DNA of 64,000 bases from Buxus sempervirens (lineage: Eukaryota; Streptophyta; Magnoliopsida; Buxales; Buxaceae). Positions 1 through 9,319 of the stretch are shown in pieces (the stretch's first letter is position 1; every line of letters starts with the position of its first letter). The stretch lies in the NCBI GenBank assembly GCA_947561395.2, contig OX387182.1, forward strand, positions 53,901,283 to 53,965,282, read 5' to 3'. The notes beneath the pieces were generated by a model. That model was not told where the DNA came from and searched no databases. It saw only the letters and a list, made by a program, of their open reading frames with translations. Position numbers and translations under genes: made by a program.

Positions 1-1105
1 CTTCAAACAGTCAAAACCGGGGCATGCTCAGTGTCTTTCCTGCTGGGTTTTCATTGGAATGAATTCCAACATCTGGAAGAAGCAATCAAGCTTTAGTCTT
101 CGAACTTGAAAGAAAAAAAAAGGGCTTCGAAGCAATGGCATGTTAAACAAGGGTTCCCAATTCTTCAATCATGAAGAAGGATTTTACTGGGGCAGCAAGA
201 AGGCATGAAAGACAGATCATGGGTCGTAAAGGCATGAGGTTAGATCAACAGATCATGATCCATCAATCAAGATGAGGGCATTCACTTGGGCAATTAAAAA
301 GCATGAAGACAGGTTATGGGCAGTAAGGGCACATACATCGTTATTGTGAGAGCAAGAAGATAAAAAAGCAAAAGCAAGTTGCAGAACATTCAAGCACAGG
401 TTCGGGCATCAAATGGCACCCAGGTATATCAAATAAGAAAATCAATCAGGAAAATTCAAAAGGTGAAAAACATCAAAATCAATTGAGTTTGCAGTGGTCA
501 ATTTTAAATCCACATTCTTTTCAAAAATTGCTTGTCTCAGATTTCTTTTCATAGCCACGAGAGCTCCAAGAAATCTGAGATAAGGAAGAGACGCCACCCC
601 ACTTCAAGCAGGGGTTTCATTGGCTATCTTCGAATCCATGTTTTTATCATTTCTTTGTTGGACCAAAGCAAGTTCAATTAATGAGATGTTTTTCAAATGT
701 GCAATTTTGAGTTGTGTCTGTTCTTTGCTGTTCATTGTGCTACAACTGCAGGCCACCCAGAAAAATTGTCTTTTTTTATTATTTTCTCCGCACTTATCAA
801 GAGATCAATGTCTATATTAGTTGTAAGTTGCAAGGATTGCCACCTTACCCACTTTTGTTTTAAAAATTTTGTCTCAAATCTCACTTCATAGCCACGAGAG
901 CTCAGTGAGAGGAGAGAAGAGGATTTGGCCCTCAAGCTGAGGGACTTCTAGCAAATCTTCCGCAATAAATTCTTTTTTCCAAAATCTTCCACTTAATCCT
1001 TGCAAAGTGCAATTAGTCAGACAGAGATCTCAAAAAGTGCAATCTGTGGGGTCTTTTTGCTCTCTGCTGGTAATTGGTTCCAATCACCAGCAAAGAGGGG
1101 GCAGC
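1..1105 (+). mobile_element. 3' internal tail of Tat/Ogre-like LTR retrotransposon (family A)
   Basis: This non-coding stretch ends in a polypurine tract and an LTR, so it is the 3' internal tail of a plus-strand element that begins outside the window. It is recognisably the inverted homologue of the tail of the element at 15871-30257. For example, the block around 530-600 (GCTTGTCTCAGATTTC..., CCACGAGAGCTCC) matches the reverse complement of 18832-18905, and 300-420 (gggcagtaagggcacataca, cataaatggcacccagg-like text) matches the reverse complement of about 19030-19140. No pol or gag coding remains visible. Family assignment is inferred from the shared tail, the PPT and the LTR ends. Confidence 0.8.
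1091..1105 (+). other. Polypurine tract of element A
   Basis: The purine-rich run CAAAGAGGGGGCAGC lies directly before the LTR start TGTAGACACCCC. The same motif (CAGCAAAGAGGGGCAGT on the minus strand) precedes the 3' LTR of element B at 18658-18672. It is the expected plus-strand primer for reverse transcription. Confidence 0.8.
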
Positions 1106-1204
1106 TGTAGACACCCCAAATTGCACTAAAAATGAGAAAATAATTGAAAATATTAATTGGGATTTAAAACAGGCCAAAAATGTATGAAAATGGATAATTT
1201 GAGC

Positions 1205-1330
1205 CTGGACCGTATTTTATCTACGGGCTAAGCGCGCCCGAATTCTAAATACGGGCAAGCAGCGCCCGTAGTAAATATACGGACATCGTGGGACCGTAAA
1301 TCATTTACGGGCATTCTAGACTCGTGCGAG
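1205..1330 (+). repeat. Palindrome cluster in U3 of LTR A
   Basis: Several short inverted repeats built on CCGTA...TACGGGC occur here, such as ACCGTATTTTATCTACGGG and ACCGTAAATCATTTACGGGC. They lie about 200-300 bp upstream of the TATA box. Confidence 0.65.
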
Positions 1331-1512
1331 TTTTATTCTTCTCTCGATTTCTGAGCCTTATCTTTAGCCCAATATCCCTTTAAATGAGCGAATTAGATGT
1401 TTTATTCGTGCGAAATATCTTTGTGGATAAAGGATGGGCATGATCTTGTGTTTAACTCAAATTGAAACTCTATCTTGCCAAACCTTGGACCAACCATGCC
1501 CCTGGGTGTGTC

Positions 1513-1520
1513 TATAAATA
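1513..1520 (+). promoter_or_regulatory. TATA box of LTR A
   Basis: TATAAATA followed by GAGGCTCTCTCCTC. The same TATA/pyrimidine arrangement occurs in LTR A' (about 4810, minus), LTR B (29209-29216, minus) and LTR C (30660-30667). It probably marks the U3/R boundary. Confidence 0.7.
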
Positions 1521-1685
1521 GAGGCTCTCTCCTCTAGCTAAGGGCCACGAAATTTTGAAGAATCAAAAGCTCCAAGAGAAGGAAAGGAATCCCTGCTGCT
1601 CTGCCTGCTCAATCCAGGTAAGTCCCCTATCCCTTTTTATTTTCTGTCTTCAATTCTAGATGTAATAGGATCATCTCTATTGCTG

Positions 1686-1953
1686 TAGAATAAGGCCATA
1701 TCTGTTTTCGTATTCCTAAACTTGTCTCTAAGTACCTCAAGGGTCTCTCTAGCCGTAAAACGTGAAGAGAGAACTAGGGGAAAGGGGAACAGGTGGATCC
1801 CTAGAATAGAATCCCATATCTATTTTTTCTTTTTTTCTAGAATAAGGCCTGTGATTGTGTTTGTGTAACCAAACCTATCTCTAAGTACCTCAAGGGTCTC
1901 TCTAGCCGTAAAACGTGAAGAGAGAACTAGGGGAAAGGGGAACAGGTGGATCC
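1686..1953 (+). repeat. Tandem duplication of about 153 bp inside LTR A
   Basis: Two near-identical blocks each run from AGAATAAGGCC through CTCTAAGTACCTCAAGGG and AGCCGTAAAACGTGAAGAGA to AACAGGTGGATCC. The offset between matching positions is about 153 bp (1726 to 1879). The conserved core recurs once in each LTR B copy and in diverged form in LTR C. Confidence 0.8.
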
Positions 1954-2900
1954 GTAGGGTAGACCCCCATGTGCTCTAATTTGTGAGATGTGGTTGTTTT
2001 GAATATCCTGATCATGTTTTAATGTTTTTATGATATATCTGAATGAATAACATGAATCCATGATGTTTATAGCATGAGATCCCCACTTTTTTCCAAAATT
2101 TGGATTTTCACCATATTTGCACCTACAGCACTGTTTTCGTGATTTTTGTGATTTTAGGTTAGGATCTTGGATTTATCATGATCAATATGGTAGATCTGAA
2201 TCCAGAAGCCTGAAAATAAATTCTAGGGTTTCATGAGATGAATTTTAAATTGTTTTTCATTATTGAGAGAAGACCCTACGGTCTCAATTCTCCCCTTTTG
2301 GTGTTTTTCATCAACGTGGGTATTTTTGGTTTTTATTTTCTGATTTAACGTGAAATTTGGGCTTTATCTATATCCTGGACTGTTCAAGTTCAATTTTGAA
2401 ATATTTTACAAAAATCATATTTTTCTAGATTTCTAGAATTTTGACTTGAAGCCAGATTTTGGACTTTTCACTTTAAATTGATTTTATCTTAATTTTGTTT
2501 TGATCATGAAACCCTAGGAATGGTATGATCATGTTTGATAGTTCTGGATCAATCAGACTATTCATATGAAAAAACCATATATTTTGTCTTTTTTTGTGAT
2601 TTTGTGTGATTTTTATAGCAAGCTTTTTCTTTTATTTTAAACATGAACAATACCTGGAAACCACCTTGTGTGGATGAATAGGGGTGCTTAACACCTTCCC
2701 CTGTTCATAACTTAATCCCCTTACCCATCTCTGGTTGTTTTTTTTAGGAGGGATATTTTGCCCTAAAAATTGCCTTTTGTGCTTATTTGATATTTTGGTG
2801 TCCATTCACACCTAAATTGAATGGTGGCGACTCTTTGTTTTATTTAATCCCGTGTGATGATTGAGGAAATCATAATTTTGATTTTTTCCCATGTCTCACA

Positions 2901-4469
2901 AAGTGTTGTGTTTTCAGTGTCATTGTAGGACTCACAAAGATAGATAAACCTTTTGAGATGATTCTCAACCAATTACTATACCACCGTGCGACTTAGGAGC
3001 GATGCTACTAATGATACTCAAGCCCCATGCAGCGCAGCTTAGACAAGAGCCGTAGTCACCGACTTATTGCACACGTACCCATCAGAGTTGGCATGTACCA
3101 CCAGCATGCTGCACCAGAATCAATACATGGAGATGGTCGCTTATCCACATGTACAGGGAATCACCAGCGGCTCACCGGGGTGTCCCTCCAGACATAGGAC
3201 CTTCCCAGACAAACTAACTTGCAAAGGAAGCGCGTCGCATATAAGAGTAACTCAACCCAAATGACATATCCCTCAGCTATCTAGCTACGACTATGGATCC
3301 ATAACCAGCTATGCCCACTAGACTCCAAAATTCCCTAAAGTATCATAATTCTATAAGGGTTGGTGCCTAGCGGCATATAATGGTTATATCTGTGCATCTA
3401 CTTCATTATTCAGTCATTCGGATTTTGAATTCTCTTTATAATGTCTTATGATTTATAATATCATTTAGAAGTGTTTAGATAATCAAATGGTAGTTAGGCT
3501 TTTCCAAAATCACATTTCTCCTTTTCCTTGAAAACTTGGCAACTAATGTCCTAAATATCTCCCTAATTTGTTTTTCTGTAAAACAGGGATTTAGGTAGTT
3601 TATTTTGGTCTTAAAGTACCTTAATTAATCATTAAAATTGTCTAAAAATAGTTTAGAATTGAATTAGGTTCGAAATTATGAAAAATTGGAAATTCTGCTG
3701 AGAGCGCCTGGGATCGCTCAGGATCGCTCCAGGCGGTCATCAGTCGGCGGTAGTGCAAATTCGAGCGCCCACGGTCCGTCGTCCCGCGGTCCACGGCGTC
3801 CTCAAATCTTTAACCAGCACCTAAGATCGCCGATGAGCGCCTCGCACAGTCGAGGTCGGCGGTCTCACCAAATCGAGCAGAAACAGTTCTAAATCACGAT
3901 TTTTCTCGTCTAAACTCATTCTAATGTATTTATAACATGCTTAGCTAACTAAATACAACTTTACATATCATAGAAACATGCGTTTGCGATTAAACAGAGA
4001 TAAATCCGAATTTAAAACCAAAACGGTGTCACCTACCTCTATACGCTGATTCCTCCTTCTCTATTCTGCACAATGGCGAAACTCCTGCACAGAGAAATCC
4101 TCTGGACGATGAACGCACGCCCAGCCCTTCCTTCTTCTTCTCCTTCTTCTTCCCTTGGTCGCTCGAACAGTCGTCGCTTGCGGCTCTTCAATACGCGCGA
4201 CAATACATGTATAAGAATTAGGTTAATTCTTTATACATATTTATACCCCCTGATCCTATGCATCTCCCATGCAACTCTTCTATACACCTTGCCCAATCAG
4301 AATACATACCTCGATATCTCACGATCGGACGGTCAGATCTGCGTCTAATTCTGGATCTCCGCTAAGTTGATCACCCCCTACAATATTAAAATGTTTCTAT
4401 CAATCATAACTTTGGGTAATATTATTTACTAATTTAATTTATTATTTAAGGAAAATTCGGGGTTTTACA
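2901..4469 (-). repeat. Chromovirus-like LTR, probably solo (left edge approximate)
   Basis: The right end reads ...AAAATTCGGGGTTTTACA, which on the minus strand is the start TGTAAAACCCCGAATTTTCC typical of Tekay/Del-type chromovirus LTRs, followed by an A/T-rich stretch. No internal coding follows on either side. I could not find a matching TSD: the right flank is CCTTA and no equivalent is visible near 2901-2930. TGTAGG at 2924 is a possible left end. The piece may be truncated or joined by recombination. Confidence 0.5.
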
Positions 4470-5232
4470 CCTTATTCTATGAAAAAAAAAGAAAAAAAAC
4501 AGATATGGGGTTCTATTCTAGGGATCCACCTGTTCCCCTTTCCCCTAGTTCTCTCTTCACGTTTTACGGCTAGAGAGACTCTTGAGGTACTTAGAGACAA
4601 GTTTAGGAATACAAAAACAGATATGACCTTATTCTACAGTAATAGAGATGATCCTATTACATCTATAATTGAAGACAGAAAATAAAAAAGGATAAGGGAC
4701 TTACCTGGATTGAGCAGGCAGGCAGCAGGAGTTCTTTCTCTTCTCTTGGAGCTTCTTAGAATTCCTTGGACTCAAAATTTCGTGGCCTTTTGCTTGAGGA
4801 AAGGGCCTCTATTTATAGGCAAACCCAGGGGTATGGTTGGTCCAAGGTTTGGCAAGATAGAGTTTCAGTTTGAGTTAAACACAAGATCATGCTAATCCTT
4901 TATCCACAAGGATAAATGAGATAATTCGAACAGATAAATAAGAGAATTCGCTTATCCAAGAGAGATATTTGGGTGCAGATAAGGCTCAAAAATCAAAAAG
5001 GTAAAATTCGCACAAAGACCCCCGTGCCCGTATATATATTACGGTCGCGCCCTGCCCGTATTATTAATACGGGCATGCCGTGACCGTATATTAACTGCAG
5101 GTATGACCAGTCCGTAGACAAAATACGGTCATGACCAATTTGGCCAGATTTTACACTTTTTTGACCTGTTTCAAATCCCAATTAATATTTTCAATTATTT
5201 TCTCATTTTTAGTGCAATTTGGGGTGTCCACA
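4470..5232 (-). repeat. Truncated inverted copy of LTR A
   Basis: This is the reverse complement of the first 750 bp or so of the family-A LTR. On the minus strand it starts TGTGGACACCCC at 5232, carries a palindrome cluster (5022-5140, including CCCGTATTATTAATACGGG) and a TATA box near 4810, and contains the AGCCGTAAAACGTGAAGAGA block. It stops near the point corresponding to 1853 of the copy at 1106-2900. The remaining kilobase of the LTR is absent. Confidence 0.8.
5022..5140 (-). repeat. Palindrome cluster in U3 of inverted LTR A
   Basis: Inverted repeats on a CCGTA/TACGG theme, for example CCCGTATTATTAATACGGG, sit upstream (minus strand) of the TATA box. The individual palindromes differ in their centres from those at 1205-1330. 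Confidence 0.65.
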
Positions 5233-5325
5233 GTAGACACCCCAAAATTGCACGCTTTTTTATAAATCTTAAAGGAGAGAAATATTTTATTGGAATTTTC
5301 AATTCTTTGCATTGGATTTGAGATT
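5233..5325 (+). repeat. Solo LTR C, piece 1 (5' end)
   Basis: The segment begins GTAGACACCCCAAAATTGCACGC, one base short of the expected TGTAGACACC start, and matches the reverse complement of LTR B around 18600-18657. It stops at the AGATT target site of the Copia insertion and resumes at 15415: GGATTTGAGATT joins CTTAACCCATTTGAATCC, which is contiguous in LTR B. Confidence 0.85.
5321..5325. repeat. Left target-site duplication of the Copia element
   Basis: AGATT immediately before TGAAAGAG. The identical AGATT follows the right LTR at 15415-15419. Confidence 0.92.
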
Positions 5326-6359
5326 TGAAAGAGTAGAGAACTACTCTTAAGGTCCACGATCTATAACAATTCAGAATTGAACAATGCGGAAACAGTACAC
5401 AAAGAATTATACGAGGAAACCTGGATCCAGATCCAGGAAAAACCTCGAGTCTATATGAGGCGACTAACCCTTCAAAATCCACTATTGAATGAAAAGACAA
5501 TTACAAAGGAGTACATACTTAACCTTTACAATTTGACTCACTCAACAGCAAACCACAGTTTGAATCCACGAACTGCTACACAGCTTGAATCCACAAGCTG
5601 CAGAACACGATCAGTCCAGATCGCAAACAATCACTTCTCAGTGATCCACAGTTCGAATCCACGAACTGCAACACAGCTTGAATCCACAAGCTGCAGGACA
5701 CGATCAATCCAGATCGCAGCAATCCTCTCAGAATCCTCTGAGACGATCCAATGCAGTAGGAATCCACCTACGCATCAATCAAGGCCGATCACCAGTCCAG
5801 GCGATCACACGATCAGATGAAGTTCCGAATTGAAGAAGAATCCACTGTCTTCAATTCCAGGCGATCTATCTCAGATCTCCCCCTCACTCGATCGCCGACT
5901 CTCCAAAGAAGATTTGATCGAATCTCAAAAACCTCAAGATTCGAAAAACAAATAATCCAAAGAAAAAAGTCACAATTGAAAATTACAACTCGTCTATTTA
6001 AAGAATAAAACTCAGATCGCGTCGAGCGCTGGTAGCGTCGTGAAGCGATCGATGTAGACGGCTGGTAGCGAACTCATGTCCCGCTCAGAGTGAGTTGAAC
6101 CAGTTAAAAGCGCGCTGCTAGCGAGCTGCTAGCGGGAGAGTACGCGGCAGGTGCACGAACCTTACTTTCGACACACGAATTCCCTTATGCGCTGCCAGCG
6201 GGGTGGCAGCGGCGTGGTAGCAGTGTGGTGGCACCAACTTCTTCTTCTTTACTGAATTTACTGAATTTTCATTGTTTAATCTGCACATCTTGAAGCTTCA
6301 TTAGAAACATAATTTGTCAATCATTTGCCATAACAGGAGTGTGAGTTTTCACACTTACA
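5326..6359 (-). repeat. 3' LTR of the Copia element
   Basis: TGAAAGAGTAG...CACTTACA, 1034 bp, paired with 14381-15414. Visible differences from the partner include AATGCGG/ACTGCGG, CAGTTTG/CAGTTCG, GCAGGAC/GCAGAAC, TTTCGAC/TTTCAAC and GGCAGCGG/GGCAACGG. A GC-rich repeated block around GCTAGCGAGCTGCTAGCGG (6115-6140) and GCTGCCAGCGG (6190) lies upstream (minus strand) of a TTTAAATAG TATA-like motif near 5997. Confidence 0.92.
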
Positions 6360-6370
6360 ATCTCCCCCTT
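6360..6370 (-). other. Polypurine tract next to the Copia 3' LTR
   Basis: On the minus strand AAGGGGGAGA directly precedes the LTR start TGTAAGTG. Near-copies lie at 6628-6639 and 6831-6843, so the tract is repeated, as described for Sireviruses. Confidence 0.85.
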
Positions 6371-6539
6371 GGCAAATGCCTGACAACAACCTTACACCAG
6401 AGTTTAATATCAACCTTAGTTAATGATGATTTCCATTCAAGAAATTTAAAGCCACACTGTTAACGAGAGACACAATGATTTGGACGAATCCAGAATTTCA
6501 TTCATTTACAAACCGATATACAGATAACAAAATCATTTA

Positions 6540-6843
6540 CACTGTTCAAGAAAGAAAGACAGACAGCAAGACAGAAAGACAGACATTAAGAAGGAAAGAC
6601 AGACATTAAGAAAGAAAGACAGACATTATCTCCCCCTTACTTATCACTCCCCTTATACACCCATATTCAGGAGAAAACACCCAGAACAGAACATAACAAA
6701 AAAAACAACCATCATATCCACAGCAAAAAGAATAACAGGCAGCAGCAAACAGCAAGCATCAGCACCAACCCAGTCAAACCATCAACAGAACCAGAGACTC
6801 CAGTAGCTACTCCAGTAGCATCATCCAAATTTCTCCCCCTTTC
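6540..6843 (-). repeat. GAAAGACAGACA short repeats and extra polypurine tracts
   Basis: A run of GAAAGACAGACATTAAG-type units occupies about 6550-6625. It is followed by two PPT-like sequences: TAAGGGGGAGAT (minus strand, 6628-6639) and AAGGGGGAGAA (6831-6843). The second overlaps the 3' end of the env-position ORF. Confidence 0.7.
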
Positions 6844-8140
6844 TGGATGGTGGTTTGGGTTCCCAAGACCTTGAGTAGTGCTTGTATGCATCTTGGGATC
6901 TGGAGTGCAGCCAACTGAGCTTGTGCTCCATTTCCAGCTGAGTCTTCCGAATGCATTCCAGAAAATGATCCGCTTCATTTTGCATACGTTGCTGAGCAGC
7001 CACGTCCCTTTGTACTTCTCCACAAGTAAAATCGACATCCTTTATCAATTGCCCCAGCTTCTCTTGAGTCTCGGATTTGAACATGCTCATCATGAGCATG
7101 TGAGACCTAACCTCTGAATAGAAAGCCTCCTGAGAAGCTTGCATTGAATTCAGTTTCTCTATGATGGCCACAGCATCAGGGCTGGACAGAGAGGACTGAG
7201 AAGAGGAGGGATCAGAGGACATCACCCGAAATGGACTTGCTCGTTTACTTCGGGTCAGAGTGGAGGAAGCAATGGGAGGATGGGGATGAATAATCAATTC
7301 AGTAGGATCAGGAAGAACCCCCTGATGAACACACATGTACGAGATGAAAATTCCAAAAGGAAGAGCAGCAGTCTTGGATTTTAAATTCCGAGACTGAAGA
7401 ATCTGATGGAAGATAATGGAAGGAATACAAATACTTTCTCTGTTCCAGATGGCATGAAGAAGTCTTGCCCGATGGTGAGAGATCTCTGAGTGATGATCAG
7501 AAGGAACAAGAGAAGCACAGACAAACAAGTTCAAGATCCGGAGAAGATCTTGAAGAGAGCCATGAGGCAAATAGTTGGGCTTGTTCTTAATAGAAGATGG
7601 AGCACCTTGAACGATTAGAGAGGGAATGATGGACTCCATAGGAGGATCAGTGTGTGACTCAAGAAAGTTAAAAGAAGGAGAGTCAACAAGAGGCAGTTCA
7701 AGAAGAGAGGAAATAAGCTCTTTCGAGAAGTCGAAAGAAATTCCCCTGACATAGGCTTTTACAGAGCCTTGACTGGCAAGATGGAGATGATGAAGATTAG
7801 AGTAAAATTCACGGACCAGGTTCGGATAAGCAAAACCACCAAGTAACGCAAATTTTTTCCAACCATTGTCCGAAAACAATGAGTAGAAAGGGGATTCAGA
7901 AAAAGAGTCAAGCTTGATGGCCCTTTCCAGAAGAAGAGGCCTGTGCTTAAAGAAGGTATTGAAATCAGATAAACCATTCCCCACAAACGGTTCAGAAGAA
8001 GGAGAAGGGGAAGGAGGTCTCACTGGAGGAGAAGGAATAACAGGAGAAGACCTCACATGAGGAGACTTCACAGGAGGAGACCTCACAGGAGGAGACGATG
8101 TTGAAGGAGAATCAGTTCTCGACTTTCTCTTGAGAGGCAT
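6821..8140 (-). CDS. Env-position ORF of the Sirevirus-type element
   Basis: A 439-residue ORF read from the ATG at 8140 (MPLKRKSRTD); an in-frame ATG at 8182 would add 14 residues. It sits between pol and the 3' LTR, where many Sireviruses carry an extra ORF. The N-terminus has a serine/proline-rich tract of about 50 residues with repeated PPVRSPPV units. The middle (about 60-300) resembles the plant transposon-associated domain found in many uncharacterised plant proteins (FSDNGWKKFALLG, LVREFYSNL). The C-terminal third is Q/E-rich and likely coiled coil (MQASQEAFYSEV, HFLECIRKTQLEMEHKL). I see no signal peptide or strong membrane anchor, so an envelope role is not supported by the sequence. 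It is intact, unlike pol. Function unknown. Confidence 0.8.
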   Translation of the reverse strand: MPLKRKSRTDSPSTSSPPVRSPPVKSPHVRSSPVIPSPPVRPPSPSPSSEPFVGNGLSDFNTFFKHRPLLLERAIKLDSFSESPFYSLFSDNGWKKFALLGGFAYPNLVREFYSNLHHLHLASQGSVKAYVRGISFDFSKELISSLLELPLVDSPSFNFLESHTDPPMESIIPSLIVQGAPSSIKNKPNYLPHGSLQDLLRILNLFVCASLVPSDHHSEISHHRARLLHAIWNRESICIPSIIFHQILQSRNLKSKTAALPFGIFISYMCVHQGVLPDPTELIIHPHPPIASSTLTRSKRASPFRVMSSDPSSSQSSLSSPDAVAIIEKLNSMQASQEAFYSEVRSHMLMMSMFKSETQEKLGQLIKDVDFTCGEVQRDVAAQQRMQNEADHFLECIRKTQLEMEHKLSWLHSRSQDAYKHYSRSWEPKPPSRKGEKFG

Positions 8141-8182
8141 GGTAAAAGAAATGGAAGAGAAAGAGAAAACAGACAGCACCAA

Positions 8183-9319
8183 CCAACAAAACGAGAAAGC
8201 CCTAATGGCTGAAAAAACTACTAAACCCTAGCTTCGAATAAAGAGAGAAAACTACAGAACTAGGAAGCAGAAAAATGGAGAAGCAGGACGAAGATAGTAA
8301 AAAAAATTGTTACCTGAACAGTAGGCAGGAAGGAAGAAGGTGACAGCGACAGCAGCACCGGGACACGACGCGAGAGGCGAGGGAAAAGCGAAGAGGGTGA
8401 AAAAGAACAGGGGTAAAAAGAATAGCGCACTTTCACCTATATATAGACAAACAAAATACGCTGCCAGCGAGCAACTGGCGGCGTAGAAGGTGCACATGCA
8501 CAAACAACAAAAACTACAGATTCAAAGCATAAAATTATAAAAGAGATTTGATCAATTTTTTCATGACATCCTCCTACTTCCAAACACACAGCTGAGATTT
8601 TAGCTAAACCAAAAATCATCAAGATAATCAACCCATTCAATCTAAGAAGTACTTATCACAAAACTGATCTTGAAGTACCTATCAAAGTTAATTCAGATGT
8701 GGTACATTTCATATCAAAGAGCAAAATTTCCTTTATGGTTTCTCATACTATAAATTTTCTTCAAGATATTAAGCACATATGCATACTAATGAGTCAATGC
8801 TTGAGAGAAATGAGCAACATTTTTGACTTTTACACTTCATACATATAGAAGGCTATTTCAGTGTACACAATCTTGAAAAGTATAGACATATCCAAACTTC
8901 CTTTTGGTGGCTTTCGCCCATCAGAGATAGGTAGCCTTTTCTGATCTCTTTTTCTTTTTAAAGAAGGCATTGACCCTTAAAAAACCTGAGTTTACAGTTC
9001 ATTCCAAGAATATACCTTCTTTATCTTTTTCTTTTTGAGATTTAAAGTGGCTTTCACTCTAATCTCTATGGCAGCCATTTCCAAAACTTTTCTTTTCACA
9101 AAGGTGATAGCCTATAGATCCCAAGCTTTACCACACAATAAGCTTCAATACGTACAGGTGTTTCAGACAAAGTTGCTGGTTAAAATAAGACATTTCTGTC
9201 AATATGCATACACTCAATCTTCCTGAAAACAGATCTTAGTAATAAGAACACACAAATTCATTTTGAACAGATATGTGAGACATTTTACATCAAAATTAAC
9301 TCAAAACAGAACCTGATTT
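8183..9319 (-). other. Non-coding spacer between pol and the env-position ORF
   Basis: About 1.1 kb without a supported ORF on either strand. It contains a second GCTGCCAGCGAGC motif near 8461-8475, like the one in the LTR, and T-rich tracts. It probably carries the promoter or splice signals for the downstream ORF, but none can be identified with confidence. Confidence 0.5.

Larger units (their letters stand above)
1106..2900 (+). repeat. 3' LTR of element A (about 1.8 kb)
   Basis: The LTR starts TGTAGACACCCC right after the polypurine tract and ends ATGTCTCACA, giving TG...CA ends. It contains a TATA box at 1513-1520, a GC-rich palindrome cluster upstream of it (about 1205-1330), and a duplicated block of about 153 bp downstream (about 1686-1800 and 1838-1953). 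The last 260 bp resemble the end of LTR C (32440-32707), including the text around gcatgaacaatac, cacctt and TGGCGACTCT. A truncated inverted copy lies at 4470-5232. No TSD can be checked because the other end of the element is outside the window. Confidence 0.82.

Noticed and set aside
2901..4469. Calling the minus-strand LTR a solo LTR with TSD
   Set aside because: No matching 5-bp duplication could be found at plausible left edges, so it is reported only as an LTR.
5377..5820. 147-codon ORF in the Copia LTR, repeated at 14432-14875
   Set aside because: LTR sequence, composition driven by GAATCCAC/AACTGC repeats, no known domain.
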